NCBI GenBank assembly: GCA_028551475.1
Contig: CM052357.1
Location: forward strand, 4,511,931 to 4,575,930
Length of the DNA: 64,000 bases
Direction: 5' to 3'
Origin: Casuarina equisetifolia
Lineage: Eukaryota; Streptophyta; Magnoliopsida; Fagales; Casuarinaceae
Shown: positions 34,486-46,265 of the stretch, piece after piece
Numbering within the stretch: position 1 is the stretch's first letter
How the letters are laid out: each line of letters opens with the position of its first letter
Notes under the pieces: model-generated
What the model saw: only the letters and a program-made list of their open reading frames with translations
Database searches by the model: none
Told to the model about the DNA's origin: nothing
Position numbers and translations under genes: made by a program

Positions 34486-36584
34486 CTATCTGCCATGTGC
34501 ATTGGGAACTCCATCACTGCTTTTGTCTTGAGCCTTGGAGTTCATATCGTCGATATATTGCTGGTAGGCATAAGAAGTAAATCCCCAAATGGCCAACACC
34601 ATGGCCATCACCTTTATTCCCCCAAGTTTGTCATGGAAGAATATCACGGCCAGAATCGGAACGATGGGCACACCTAGAACACTTACAGAATTGGCGAAGA
34701 GGGAAGACGCCTCAGAGGTCAGTCCTGTAGCACCAAGCATGAGGACCTGCCACAATATGGCTGTCCAAAACAAAGTCATGATATACGAGACCTTCCCCAA
34801 TTCAAATTCCTCCATTTCTCTCTTTAAACCTTTCCACTCTCCACTTGCAAAAAGTCCCACCATCGTAGCTAAACTTGCAACCAGTGATGGATAGATCATG
34901 ATGTCCATCACATCTGCAAATATTTTCCGTTTCAAAACCTTCCCAAATACAAGCTGCTTTAGGGAAAACTCCAAGCCAGTTCCAGCAGATGCAGCAACAG
35001 TACATAAGAACCCAATGATGTACTTTCCTCTAGAGATCGCCAAGGGGCCGGTGGAGTCTGCTTGAAAGACAAGGAGGACGGAGGATATGGTGAGGAGGAC
35101 TAGAGAATTGACGATGAACGGAGTGAACTTTTGTGAATTGAGGAAGAAGGAAAAGAAAGCATTGAAGGCCAACTGTGATGAACAAATGAGGGAATAAGTA
35201 GATACTGGAAGGTACATCAATCCAACTGAATACAAGACACACTGTCCTGCTATAAGTAGGCCAATAGACACATAAATTGATGAAAGTATCAATTTTGTGG
35301 GCGATCTTGATTGAACACAAGCTATGGTGGGTTTTCTGGGTGCTGAGAGTATAAAGTATGGAACAAGAAGTGGGCAGGCTACAGTCTGCACAAGGGACGC
35401 CATCCATTTGCTCTTTCCGCCTTTGCCATAATACAATCTTCCCAAAAGTGATGCTGATTGGCCGGATAATACAAAAAGAGCATACACTGCCATTAGAATC
35501 CATCGCTTATAATTTGTAGGTGGAGAGCTTGTTGATGGGCTGGTACCATTTGCAGGATCTGGATTAGCTTTTTTGGCCACTTGATCTGTCAAAAAGTTAT
35601 TTCTTAAAAATAATGGAAAAAAAAAGTTTCTATCTAATTTAAAGTTTAAAGATATAAAACAAAGAAATTAATCTATTTATAACCTATTCTTTCATGTTTA
35701 TAAATAACTACAAATAGGTCTGCATGATTTACAATTATCTTGGCTTTTCTGAATTTCCAGATTTAGGCTCCTTCAGTTAAAGCTAAAGCCCAGTGGAATA
35801 CTCTACACGCATCTGTACAAAGGAGATGTATGAGCAACGATTCTACTGTTTACAGTTTCAGTTATAAATAAAGCCCGTTAGAAGAAGAAGTCAACCATCT
35901 GTCAAGCAAAATCAAATTTAGATACCATTTCATATCACGCCAGTAAGAAGAAGAAATCAACGTTCTCTTAAAATGAATCAAACTAAATCTAAATTTCTCT
36001 CTTTTCACTCGATCCTGGTCCTGGGTACTCAAAAAAAAAAAAAAAAGGGCAGAAAAGGTTCTTTCTTCCTAACAATCTTAAGAAAAGCTGACTTCTCATC
36101 TGGAGCTAAACTCCTTGAGCTTCTCCCATGTCAAAGGTGAAGAGGTTCCAAGGACGAAGAAGGAAAGAGAGACTCCTATAAGCTTTGGTTTTGTCATTTA
36201 ACTCAAGTTCTTTTTGCATCATTCGTTGAAATTCCTCTTTAACAATTGATTCTTCTCAAACGGCCATTCATATAGGATCAGAACATATGGAAGATATCAA
36301 TTGTTACCAAATCTAGGGGATTTTCTATACTGCATGTATACAAAGGAGATGTATGAACAATGATTCTACTGTTCGCGGTAAAATGCCAATCAATTTCTAC
36401 TATACATGAAGCCAGTTAGAAGAAGAAATCAACCAAAATCTCTTTCTCTACACCCCCCCCTCCCTCCCTCTCTCGCGCTAAGCACCTGAATACTGAGAAA
36501 ATCGAAAAAATTCTTCTTCCTAGCAGACGTAAGAGAAGCAGACTTACTCATCATCTGGATCTGAACTTCTTGAGCTTCTCCCAT
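34486..36584 (-). CDS. PUP: Purine permease PUP-2 (AtPUP10-like)
   Basis: Two exons on the minus strand: 36584-36548 (37 nt, MGEAQEVQIQMM plus one base) and 35585-34486, giving 378 aa; the intron is 962 nt. Motifs include YKRWILMAVYALFVLSGQS, LLGRLYYGKGG, YLPVSTYSLICSSQLAFNA, FTPFIVNSLVLL, GLFASGEWKGL, and IWGFTSYAYQQYIDD near the end. The first transmembrane loop is one residue shorter than in its neighbours (GQSASLLGR), and Asp of YYD is Gly. The stop has moved: where other copies end at ...NA, this one reads on three codons (HGR) to TAG. A second, dead copy of exon 1 lies inside the intron at about 36092-36129. PUP-like topology is clear; substrate unknown. Confidence 0.92.
36092..36129 (-). 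pseudogene. Dead duplicate of PUP-2 exon 1
   Basis: Minus-strand ATG at 36129 opens MGEAQGV and then meets TAG. The splice donor seen in the intact copies is lost through a short deletion. The surrounding roughly 450 bp (about 35780-36270) is a second copy of the exon 1 neighbourhood at about 36300-36640, so the first exon, leader and start of the intron were duplicated in tandem. Only the distal copy at 36548-36584 can splice to exon 2. Confidence 0.8.
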
Positions 36585-36629
36585 GTCAAAGGTGAAAAGG
36601 TTCCAAAGAAGAGGGAGAGAAAGAGAGAC

Positions 36630-36635
36630 TCTATA
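36630..36635 (-). promoter_or_regulatory. TATA-like box of PUP-2
   Basis: The minus strand reads TATAGA, about 46-50 nt upstream of the PUP-2 ATG, at the same place as the TATAAA of PUP-1. Confidence 0.55.
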
Positions 36636-36639
36636 ACCT

Positions 36640-38280
36640 GTGTTTTTCTTTCTTTATTAAGGGCATGGATACGAACTTTGAGCGAAGAAGCAAATTTAAG
36701 CACACAATGGTCACATTGGTACTGGTTTCACCGGATCAATCCAGACAGTAAAGCATCTTTCCACCTAATAGATTCTTGTTTTGATGCCGGAAAAATAATG
36801 CATCTATTGTCATAATTAGCTGCATCAAATTTTAACACGTTCTAAGAGCGAAAGACCGAAGAACGAGTAAGGAATTTTTTTGTATAGTTATTAACTTAAA
36901 AGATTCATTATATATTCTTCTTAACAAGAGGTTCCAAAGATCAAATATACCTTGTTTGTTGGGCTGCACATGGTGGCTGTAGTTGAAAATTATGAGTTTC
37001 ATTTCTTGACTGGTAAATAATTATTTATTTATTTATTTACATATTTACATGTACATTGAAATTCACACGTTCAAGTATTAAACTTGAGATCAAGAGGTCT
37101 CAACCAACACTTACTCCCAACTAAGTTATTACTTTTCACCTAAACAATAATTCCATTAGTTAATACACAGCGTACGTGAAAGTCAACAAAAGCAGAGACC
37201 ACTAAAGATAAGAAACCAAAAAGCGACAGCGAATACAGGATGAATTTCCAGCGGAAAGGGGTACAAATGAAATGAATCAAAGGCCTAACGGTAAAGTTCT
37301 CTTACCACAAAAGCCAAGAAAAGAGTTTCCTTTTCCTTGTTATTTCTTTCCATGATTTGGTTTTATTCAAAGAATAAAAGAAATGGAAAGTTTGACTTGA
37401 AAGTATTACAAACCAAAACGTGCTTTCTTGCGGGGTCCTCTGGAAAATAATTTCAGCAGGTAGAATGATTGGTGTTGAAGAAAATAGGATCTTTAGCAGC
37501 ACACTAAGGAGTCTTTAAGTGGGTGAGAAAGCAAATAAAGTTTGTCCGCTCTAGAAGGGCGGCCAACGTCGCTCGTAAGTCGGAAGTCCTATTGGATATC
37601 TTCTTTATAAGATGCCCCACTCTCACCCCTTCAACTGCTGTGGACTAGCTACTCTGTACGTCGTATTAAGTCAAGCTTAGGATTAAGAGTTGAAAAATAA
37701 CTGATTTTCTATATAAGAATTTCTTCCATTTTACTTCTAAATATTAATTTGGAAAACCTATTTATGTTTTGTTATTTTGAGTGAGTGTCTTATAGTAATT
37801 AAAGAAGAGAGTAGAGAAAATTCTGTTTTAGTTCTTGGGTACATGAAGTTTTTAAATAATAATACTACTCCTATAGAAGTTGGGTATTGGCCTTTTCAAA
37901 CCATGTAAAATCTTTTGCGTTCTTAGTAATTATTGTGAGACTCCCCAACTTATGAAGGATTTTGACAATTTGATATGGCCGACCAAGACGATTTTGGGAT
38001 GCCGAAGTTCTTTGTGGTTACAAATGATCAATTGGAATAAATTTATTATCTACTCAAGAAAGAATATGCAAACTCCCTTTAATCTCTGTTTATTAATCCC
38101 ATGCCTTCCATGTGACTTATGATGCAACAAGATGATAAGTATGGTGCCCTAAGACCTACATTACATCGGCAAAAAGAGGACAAATTTCTGACTTACATGG
38201 TATATGGGATACAAACCCGTTGGCTTTGTGCCAAAGACTTCACTTAGGTGACCCAAGAAAGGTAATTGCCCTCACTTAAT
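36640..38280. repeat. PUP-2 upstream flank (paralogue of the PUP-1 flank)
   Basis: Collinear with 27430-29400. No gene. It contains a (TTTA)n-like run near 37020-37045. Confidence 0.7.
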
Positions 38281-38880
38281 TTTATCTGACAAAATTTATC
38301 ACGTTAACCAAGCACGAGAAAGAGAATGGTGGTTGATTTTGGTTGGCTACGTTGAGTTGCTAGTTAGAGATGTAGAAAGTGATAGCTTCATGACCTTACT
38401 AGGTCTGATACCAAAATGAAACCGAGATTTGGATAAAATTGTGGTCGTGAGGAAAATTTGTGTATTCGGTTTCAGTATGAGTTGCAATTGCAAAAGAAAC
38501 CCTTGAATATAACTACAAATAATCAGATATTTGTACTACAAGTGCATTGAGAGACCAGTATTTGTGTCCATTAACGAGTCAAACCGTGTGTCATTGGTTC
38601 GTCTTCTTGCAGCTTCCTCAGCTTTCGCAATCAACAGATACCTTTGTTTTAACCATTTACTGGAGTTCATATTGCTGTTCTGTCTCGTAGTCATGATCTT
38701 CCTGTTGTGAATGATCATTGAGGACGAGTGGGCTTCATTTTTTATTTTTTTAATAACATCGACAGGAGTAGGCTTTTGATTACTTGGAAGGCGTATCTTC
38801 TGTAGACGTGGCAGCTTGATTGTTCTTTATCCTTGTGGATGTTTCTTCGTTAACTCAACTAGATTGGATTGTTCTCTGAG
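38280..38880. other. Intergenic DNA
   Basis: No gene recognised; short open frames only. Confidence 0.45.
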
Positions 38881-39149
38881 ATGTGGGTTGATCTTGGGCC
38901 TGATATGTAATTCGAATAACCCATACTGACATGTTGCCAACATACGCGTGGTTGTCCCAAAAACTATTATAGGATAGGATTCATTTCCTAATTATTTCAT
39001 CTCTATTTTAACCCACCTTCTCCTTTGACTAGGGTGAAAAATGGATTGCTATTGAGAGTAGCATATCTACTGGTGCATTAAGACTCGAATGTATCCGCCA
39101 AAATTGTAATGCAGAAATAACGCATTTACAGGCTTGACCCCTACCATGT

Positions 39150-40920
39150 AAGCAATGCATTTTTGGTATATCTTCTACTCTGGACCTGTTGGGAATACAA
39201 GCATAAATAAAGCACAAACACACATAATAATCACAAAAAGATCATATAGGATTTACGGTTGAACACAACTATTACAATTTTGAACACAACTAATAATACA
39301 TGCAACACCATTGTTCTCTTGATTGAGCACTACTGACACAGAATAAGCCCTACCCAGATTCTTAAATGCTTGAAAAATGAAATAAGACAAAGACACAACC
39401 TTTATAAATAGCAATTGCAATACTTGACAACACCCCAAAAAATCTTCTCATAACTTAATATAAATCAAACGAGAATAGGAAAACCAAGTGGACCAAACAT
39501 CCATCTAAGCAATCCTTGCAACAAGCTAGTTGCTTCCACTTGTTGCCAAAGCAATAAACCAACACAACTTGTCCTCCTTTAGCAACTAACATGTTAGGAT
39601 TGGAGTAAAAAATAGTAGCTCTATATATATTCTATTTGTGTTAGAGGAATATTATAAGAGTTATTCTCCTATGTATTGATTAGAATTTTTAGTGGTATTT
39701 GGTTAAAACTCTTAGCAATATCTAGTTAGGACTTCCTTTGGTGCTAGTATAAAAAGGGAGGACCATATGAAAAACTGAAGGGCCAAAAGAGAGAGGATTA
39801 TGTCTCGTGAAGGTGGCAGCCTAGTGCCTTATGAAAGTGGCAACCAAAGAGTGTTGCTTTATGCAGTAGCCACTAGATAAAGAGAAAATCAAGTGTATTG
39901 CTGTGAGTATTGAGAACAACTATATGAGAGTTGTGTGTGAATATTGTAATAAGAACTTTTATATTTTTACGAAAAAAATCTTATAAGAGGAGAAGGGGCT
40001 GGTAGCTACACTAGTGACAAAAGACGTAAGAAATTATGTTGGTTCAAATATCTTAAATTTTATGTCTTTGTATGTTTATAGTTTGATCTATGTGTTTATG
40101 TGCTCATGTGATGGGTCGCTTCCGCAACACACCAATCATCTCATCTGTGGACAAACCCAAGATAGGGCACACTTATTATAGATGTTATGAGTTTGTTGCA
40201 TATTTGGCTGGTTGGAATCAACAAAGGAACAAAAATGTGAATCTTTAGGAACATAATATCTCCATAACAAGGAGAGTCTAAGATAAATGAATCATAGTTT
40301 TGGGGTGGCCAAAATTTAGGTTTCAAACTTTAATATGGGAGCCTTGGCAGCAAGCCAAATTTTGGTTATGTGAGCCATTAGTTGCAAGGCTCAAGACCTT
40401 TTTTTTTTTTTCTTTACCCCAATACAACCTGGTTTTAGGCCTTACTACGAAGAACCCACTACCTTTTCAATTGATGAACTTGGCAGTAATTTCATGATGG
40501 GTGGCAAGGCCCAGAGACCCCTAGAGGTAGTATTAGTAACTTTGCTGATATGGTAGCATGGGCGTTTGCTCCCATGGGTGGATTCACAAGACCCTTAGTC
40601 GGGTAGTTTTAGAAATCCTAGTAGAGTTGAATCAGTCTACTACAAGTGATTCTAGTGCGAATAATGCGGGTGTAACATCTTGCACTCCTCCCATGTTTCA
40701 TAGTTAGGTACTAAGTAATAGAGCTAGTAACCACATAATATATGATCTTAGGTGCTTTCATGCTTTCATTTCATGTGCATCTCAATGTTTATCTCGAGGC
40801 TTATTTAATGGAACCCAAATTAATGCTATAGACATCTGATCAGCCATACCAACCCAATTGCTCCAACTTAGATATATGCTATATGTCCCACTCTTCCATT
40901 ATTACATAGTCTTAATTACT
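39150..40920. repeat. Interspersed repeat, copy B
   Basis: Partner of 30940-32390. It is interrupted by the solo LTR at about 39590-40125. Apart from that insert the order of shared phrases is unchanged. Confidence 0.6.
39590..40125 (+). mobile_element. Probable solo LTR (Copia-like)
   Basis: An insertion of about 535 bp interrupts repeat copy B relative to copy A. It begins TGTTAGGATTGG and ends near CGCTTCCGCAACA, i.e. TG...CA ends. It has a TATA-like TATAAAAAGGGAGG near 39750 and an A-rich run near 39970. No internal retroelement region is attached. I could not confirm an exact target-site duplication. It inserted after copies A and B separated. Confidence 0.55.
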
Positions 40921-41719
40921 AAATTGACAGCAAATAATAACCGTATTGCCATTTTCTTTCCCCCCCCTTTTTTTGTGTGTATTTTAGGATTTTATGATGC
41001 AACAATGATTTTGGGTTAGAGCTGCTCCTAGCCTTTATTTTCTTACTCCTTCCACTAAGAGTCTCCTATCATTTTTTCAAAAACATGTGCATTTTTAGTA
41101 TGAAACTATAATATTTAGAAAAAAACTTTGTATAATTTTGGTTAGAAAAATGTTTCTAGTGGCACTTTTGACAATACATATGATATTTGACACCATATAT
41201 TCTTGAGCACAGTAAATTTATTAAGTGTCCAAATTTCTTTACATGCTAGCTCGACTCATTTTATTTTTCAACAAACTCAAACTAGGAGTTCAAGTACTTT
41301 CAATTTGTATATATGGAAATTGGGGGCCCCATCAAACCTCCAAACATGATTGGTCATGTTATTGTTATTATTAGTTTTTAGTATTGTTAATGATTTTTCT
41401 AAAGCCACGGTCCTGGAACCAAAATAAATCCCAAGTAACCCGTACAGACATGCTGCCAATGTACTTGTGGTTGTCCCAAAAATTGCAATTGGATAGGATC
41501 CATTTCCTAGTTGTTTCATTTCTGGTTTAACACACCTACCCCTCCGGCTAGGGTGAAAAATGGATTGCTACTGATAGAGTAGCTTATCTACCCATGCATT
41601 AACAAGCTCGAACATATTTGCCAAAATTGTATTGCAGAAACAGACTTGAACTTTACTAAGTAGAATTGCATTTTTGGGATATCTTCTATTTTGGACTTGT
41701 CTTTGAATTTGTATTTTTT

Positions 41720-42880
41720 TATGCTATTAAGAATAAAAAGAGAATGAGATTTTTAGAAATAATGTGAGCTTTGAATGTGTTAGTTTTGAAGCTATCAAAA
41801 TACTTATAAGAGATAGATTTCATTGTATTAAAAAGATCCCAAAAACAACAAAGATCTTGTTTATTTAGTATACTTGGAAACTTGAGGGTACCATTTTTTA
41901 TGTACTAAAATGTTGTGTGTAAGGCCCTATGATAAAGGCATATGCCTCTAGCCATCTTCTATTAATATATCTTATACATAATTTTTTTATACTTAGCCAA
42001 TAAAAAAACATAGAAAAGCATTTTCCTTACTATTTAGAGAAGCTTTTACACTTATGAGATATCAAATAATTTTTTTTTCATATTCCGAAGCATAGATAGA
42101 ACACTAACCCTAATCTCGAACCTAAGACTACTCAAATAGATAGCAAACTTTCTCTCTTCTGCTTTCCTGTATTCAACTGTTATATATGTCTACTTAAAAA
42201 TCTTTTATTCCTTAGTGCATATTTCTTTATTCAAATTACCCCACTTCAACTCACTGCATATATTCCTTTTTTCAAATTAAAATTACAAAATATTCTTATT
42301 ATTTGTACTGTTTCCAGGTAGTTGTGAAAATGAGTCCCATACCTTCCAAATTTTCCTCCCTTATTTTCTACACTTTCTTTTCCCCTTTCAAGCTTTGAGA
42401 AATGAAGACCGAGTAGTGTGGTGTTTTGTGAACAATTTTCATAGGGAAATGGGGGAGAACATGCAAGAGTAGGCTCCTAAGTAGGAACGGGAGTCGGAAG
42501 GCTTATATAATGGCAAGTTATAATATAGGAGGTAGTTTTCGAAAACCTAAGAAGAAAGCTAAAGGTGTTATTTTCCTTCAACAAAAACTGAAGTTAGTGT
42601 TTTCCTTTGATGAGATAAATCTCAAATGATCTAAAATATTCTAAAATAGTCCAAACAAGCATCAATCAACCTTTTCACGGGCCTATTAGTGCCCATTGTT
42701 GCATAATGAAAGGTATTACAGAATTAACAACCCGCTTTTATCTCTCAAACCCTCTCCGAACTTCTTAACTAAAAGCTTGCCTTTAACCCTTTGTTAGAGA
42801 ATTCTCTTCCTTTCTTCCCCAAACCCATCCAATTCTCCTCTCCTCTTCTTTCATTCTCTTTCTTCTTTGTTTGTGTTATG
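41720..42880. other. Intergenic DNA
   Basis: No gene recognised. Polypyrimidine stretches near 42730-42870. Confidence 0.4.
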
Positions 42881-44140
42881 AGAACTACACCTTAACTACA
42901 TCAGTTGACAGCAATGAACTACATAGTCTTAAGATATTAGGATCTGTATGTGTGCTTTTTTGTGAAATGGCCAGAATCAGAACAAGGAGAAACAAATGTT
43001 TTACATGATTTGAGTTGGAAGGCCTAAAATTCAATTCAAAAATTAGTTTACGTTGAGAGTTGCTGGAATTGTGAGAAAAATGTGGAAGAGTGGTTAAATG
43101 TGAAGAGTGTTGATTGTATGGAGAAAAAATGTGGAAGAGTGGTTAGACGTGAAGACTAGTGATTGTTAGACCAAAACATGGAGGATCTTGTGCAAGAAAA
43201 AAAAAAACTATCTAGGTTTGTTATATAAGTAAGGTAGTAAGATGTTTCTAAAAGTGTAACAAATCAATACTTTTTGTAATTGCTTTTTGTATAGAAAAAT
43301 TATTTTGTAAGGTTCTTGTTTTTACCTTGGAACTTATTGTGTTTGTGAGCCTTGGAGCTGTTGTGTCACTTATTTGTGTTGCTGTTTTAATTGTTTGTAT
43401 TGATATTTTAGTTGTTATTTAAATATTACGAAATATCAAACCTTTTGGTTCCATCAGCTTGTGCATCTTTTCCTATTGTTGAGAGATACCAGAAAACTAA
43501 ATTAAATAAATATTTTTTAATTTAAATCTTTTAAAAAAATCTATTTTTTGATGTAAGACTCTTAGCAGTTACGTCCCACCAGTGGAATCAGAGTGTTATG
43601 GCTTTACTGAAATGAACTGTAATCTAACAGATTGTTTTGAAGTCCCTGTTCTATCTACCCGTTTTGATCACAAAGTTTATGTACCTCTGGTTCTTACAGA
43701 GCTTCCAGACATTCATTCTTCTATTCTCTTGCACTTTTGCGTAATTTGTATATCCTGTCTTTTCTCTTCACCGCTTCATGGGTTACTTATCCAGCCAGCA
43801 TGAGACACTTCCCTCCAGAACATACTTAAAAACAGAGGTGCTTGCCGCTTCAAGAGGAACAGTCTTCTACTAGATTGTGAGCTACGTCAACACATTGTGA
43901 TTTGGAAGGCAGACCTATCACTTGTATGTCACCATTGCCATTGCACACAAGCCACCCTTCGTGCGCCCATTTCTTTTGGTTCAAGCCATAGTTTCTCGAC
44001 TCTCTTGGTACATCTCTTTCCTTCTTTACCTTCTCCTCTGGCTCTCCGAGGTCATTTCCCCTTTTGTCTATCAGGTCTAGATGTAATATATTATGGGTGA
44101 CACTCATAGTGTTGTTGTATTTCGCGTTCAATTTTATCTG
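42880..44140. other. Unclassified region, possible eroded LTR-element fragment
   Basis: Contains a 49-bp-period pair near 43070-43170 (AATGTGGAAGAGTGGTTA twice) and, near 43577, TGGAATCAGAGTG, which resembles a primer-binding site. A less AT-rich stretch of about 500 bp follows, with a minus-strand open frame (43850-44131) of no recognisable family. I cannot assign it. Confidence 0.25.
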
Positions 44141-45094
44141 CTGTGACGCTTAAGTGATCTTCACCGAAAACCAATTCATATATTTTCCTGTTCAAAAGAA
44201 GAGCTCTGAGTGAGGGAAAAATGCATTATTGTATTCAATTCAAAATTATAATGATATTACTTCCATTATTGTACTTTAAGGATGTTTCTAGGACAATTAT
44301 TGAACAAATGAAATTCTAAACTCATCATTTACATTATGCTAATATTTTTTTTAATTAGGCAAAGGGTTGCTGGAGTACAAATCCTATTAAAAGATGTTAG
44401 GATGTGTCAGTGTGAGTAAAGATTGTCTCTGTAACAAGTGTCAAGCATGCGTCTATAGCGTCAGTGGAAATTCTAGTATAAAAGACTAATGTTATGTGCT
44501 GGATGGTGTCGAGGTTGTCATCTAGTTAGAGTTCTGTCAGGCCCTTTTGTAAGCTTTGAATGCGAAAGAAGCCTTGGAACCATTTTCTACCAACCCGATT
44601 GTGTGTGTGTGTGATCACTGGACTCGCTGCCTAGATCCATATTCCTACTACAAATCTCATATTTAAGTTTTAGCAAGTCCAACGTAGAAGACCAAATTGT
44701 AAGAGAAACAACAAAGAAGAGTCATGGAAGACACTACCAATCCTACTGTCGGGGCCTTCCGATTCTCAACTAAAATGCACAAAGCAAAGGGAAGCTAGAT
44801 AAGCACGTCATTAAATCCAGTACTGTTTTTAGTCCTGTATTACATAACTATCGCTAAAAGCACCCATCCTCCTGCTTCTTGGTGGCGAAGTCGGCTATTT
44901 TTTCAAACTTCGAAGCAGAAAGGATGAGCTGGGCCCTTTATAGAGTTTGAGCACAAGGATGGTTTTGTTATTACCTTATAGAGTTTGTAGTCTCTAAATT
45001 TTAAAGAAAACCAATTAAAATGATGATCAGGAAATGCAGGGAAGGATGTTCTGCACAATCTAGTTGCATTATAGATTTTGCAGGGAAGGTGTTA

Positions 45095-45345
45095 GGTTTC
45101 TTAAAGGCCTAGGTCCACCTCTCTCCAAAAGGCTTTAATAGGAAGATTAGTGTTCAAGGCTTTTGGAAAGAAGTGGACTCTTGTGTCCAATATATTTTTG
45201 TAGTGAGCTCAAGTCTTATTTGCCATGAAGAACTGGCCCAACTATGAGATTGGATTGACACATTAGAAGAAGGCCGCTTTAATACCGTTTTGAAGGCCAA
45301 GGTCCACTTCTTTCTAAAAAGTTTGATTGAGAAAGGGGATATTCA
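45095..45345 (+). repeat. Diverged direct repeat pair
   Basis: About 45095-45160 and 45280-45345 share AAGGCC(T/A)AGGTCCAC and end with TTCAAGG. Noncoding, in the 3' flank of PUP-3. Confidence 0.5.
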
Positions 45346-45640
45346 AGGCTTATAAAACACTTCATAAGTGCCAGTTTATTTGGTATGAGATTGAGTATTC
45401 AATAAAGTTTATCTTTTCTCTAATCTAGGTAAAAAGAACAAAAAAGATTAAGAGTTTTGGACCTTTTTATTCCTTTCAATTTATCCTGTTGAATGCGTTT
45501 GGAAAATTTTGGTAATTTCTTGGCCTGAATAAATATGACATCTTCTATCCTACGAGGTTCATTAAAGGGCAGTAAGTTCATTGTACTTTGAGAAATTTAG
45601 AATATGAGGGAGCCAGAATTGGACAGTAAAACAGGTATAC

Positions 45641-45853
45641 TTTGCTGACTGAGTATATAAGACAAGAAACCATTACACTACCTACATCAGATTAATACGT
45701 AGAAGACATGATGTTGAAGATCTTTTTGCTGAGTGAGCATATAAGACAAGAAACCTTTGCAGTACCTTCATCAGATTAATACGTAAAAGACATGATGTTG
45801 AAGATCTTTTTGCTGAGTGAGTATATAAGACAAGAAACCTTTACACTACCTTA
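45641..45853 (+). repeat. Minisatellite, 84-bp period, about 2.5 copies
   Basis: The phrase TATATAAGACAAGAAACC, with one variant base in one copy, begins at regular 84-bp steps (GAG(T/C)ATATAA at 45651, 45735 and 45819). ACATGATGTTGAAGATCTTT is identical in the first two copies. It lies about 410-620 bp downstream of the PUP-3 stop. Confidence 0.9.
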
Positions 45854-46265
45854 TCTTTAGCTTTTCCCATGTCCTAAGCGAGGTTTTTCAAAAAGATCCA
45901 GTACCTGTGATGTTAGTCATAATCAACCAGAACAGGTTATTTCCTTATGATAAACATTCAATGGTCCTCGACGATTGGGATCCCATGGACACTGTCAAAT
46001 TTGTTTTCAGCATGAGCTAGTGGTGGTCCATTTTGTTCATTGTCATTCCTCGTGAGATCCCTAATGCGATTTAACAGGAAGCAAATAGAAAAAGACAATC
46101 ACGCATTTGGCAGGGATAGGTGCATCTGCTTGTCTTTTACGAATACATTCCATGCAAGTACAATGATTTCTGGTTCTTTTTTTTGCACAAAGTTCCTCAC
46201 ATTGACATATAAATCTTATTCATGGGTCCGGCCAGACGTAAAGTCGTACTTATTCATCAACAAAC

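Larger units (their letters stand above)
38885..41720 (+). repeat. Direct repeats of about 320 bp, 2.5 kb apart
   Basis: About 38890-39210 and 41400-41720 share TGGTTGTCCCAAAAA, GGTGAAAAATGGATTGCTA and GCATTTTTGG(T/G)ATATCTTCTA. They flank repeat copy B (39150-40920). They could be terminal repeats of an old element or traces of nested duplication; I see no coding region between them. The piece 41720-42880 that follows is AT-rich with no gene. Confidence 0.5.

Noticed and set aside
43850-44131. 93-aa minus-strand open frame, possible retroelement protein
   Set aside because: No recognisable motif, and the surroundings do not give a coherent element. Left unclassified.
45641-45853. CRISPR-like spaced repeats
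   Set aside because: A contiguous 84-bp tandem repeat in plant nuclear DNA. The parts between identical phrases are themselves repeated, not unique spacers.
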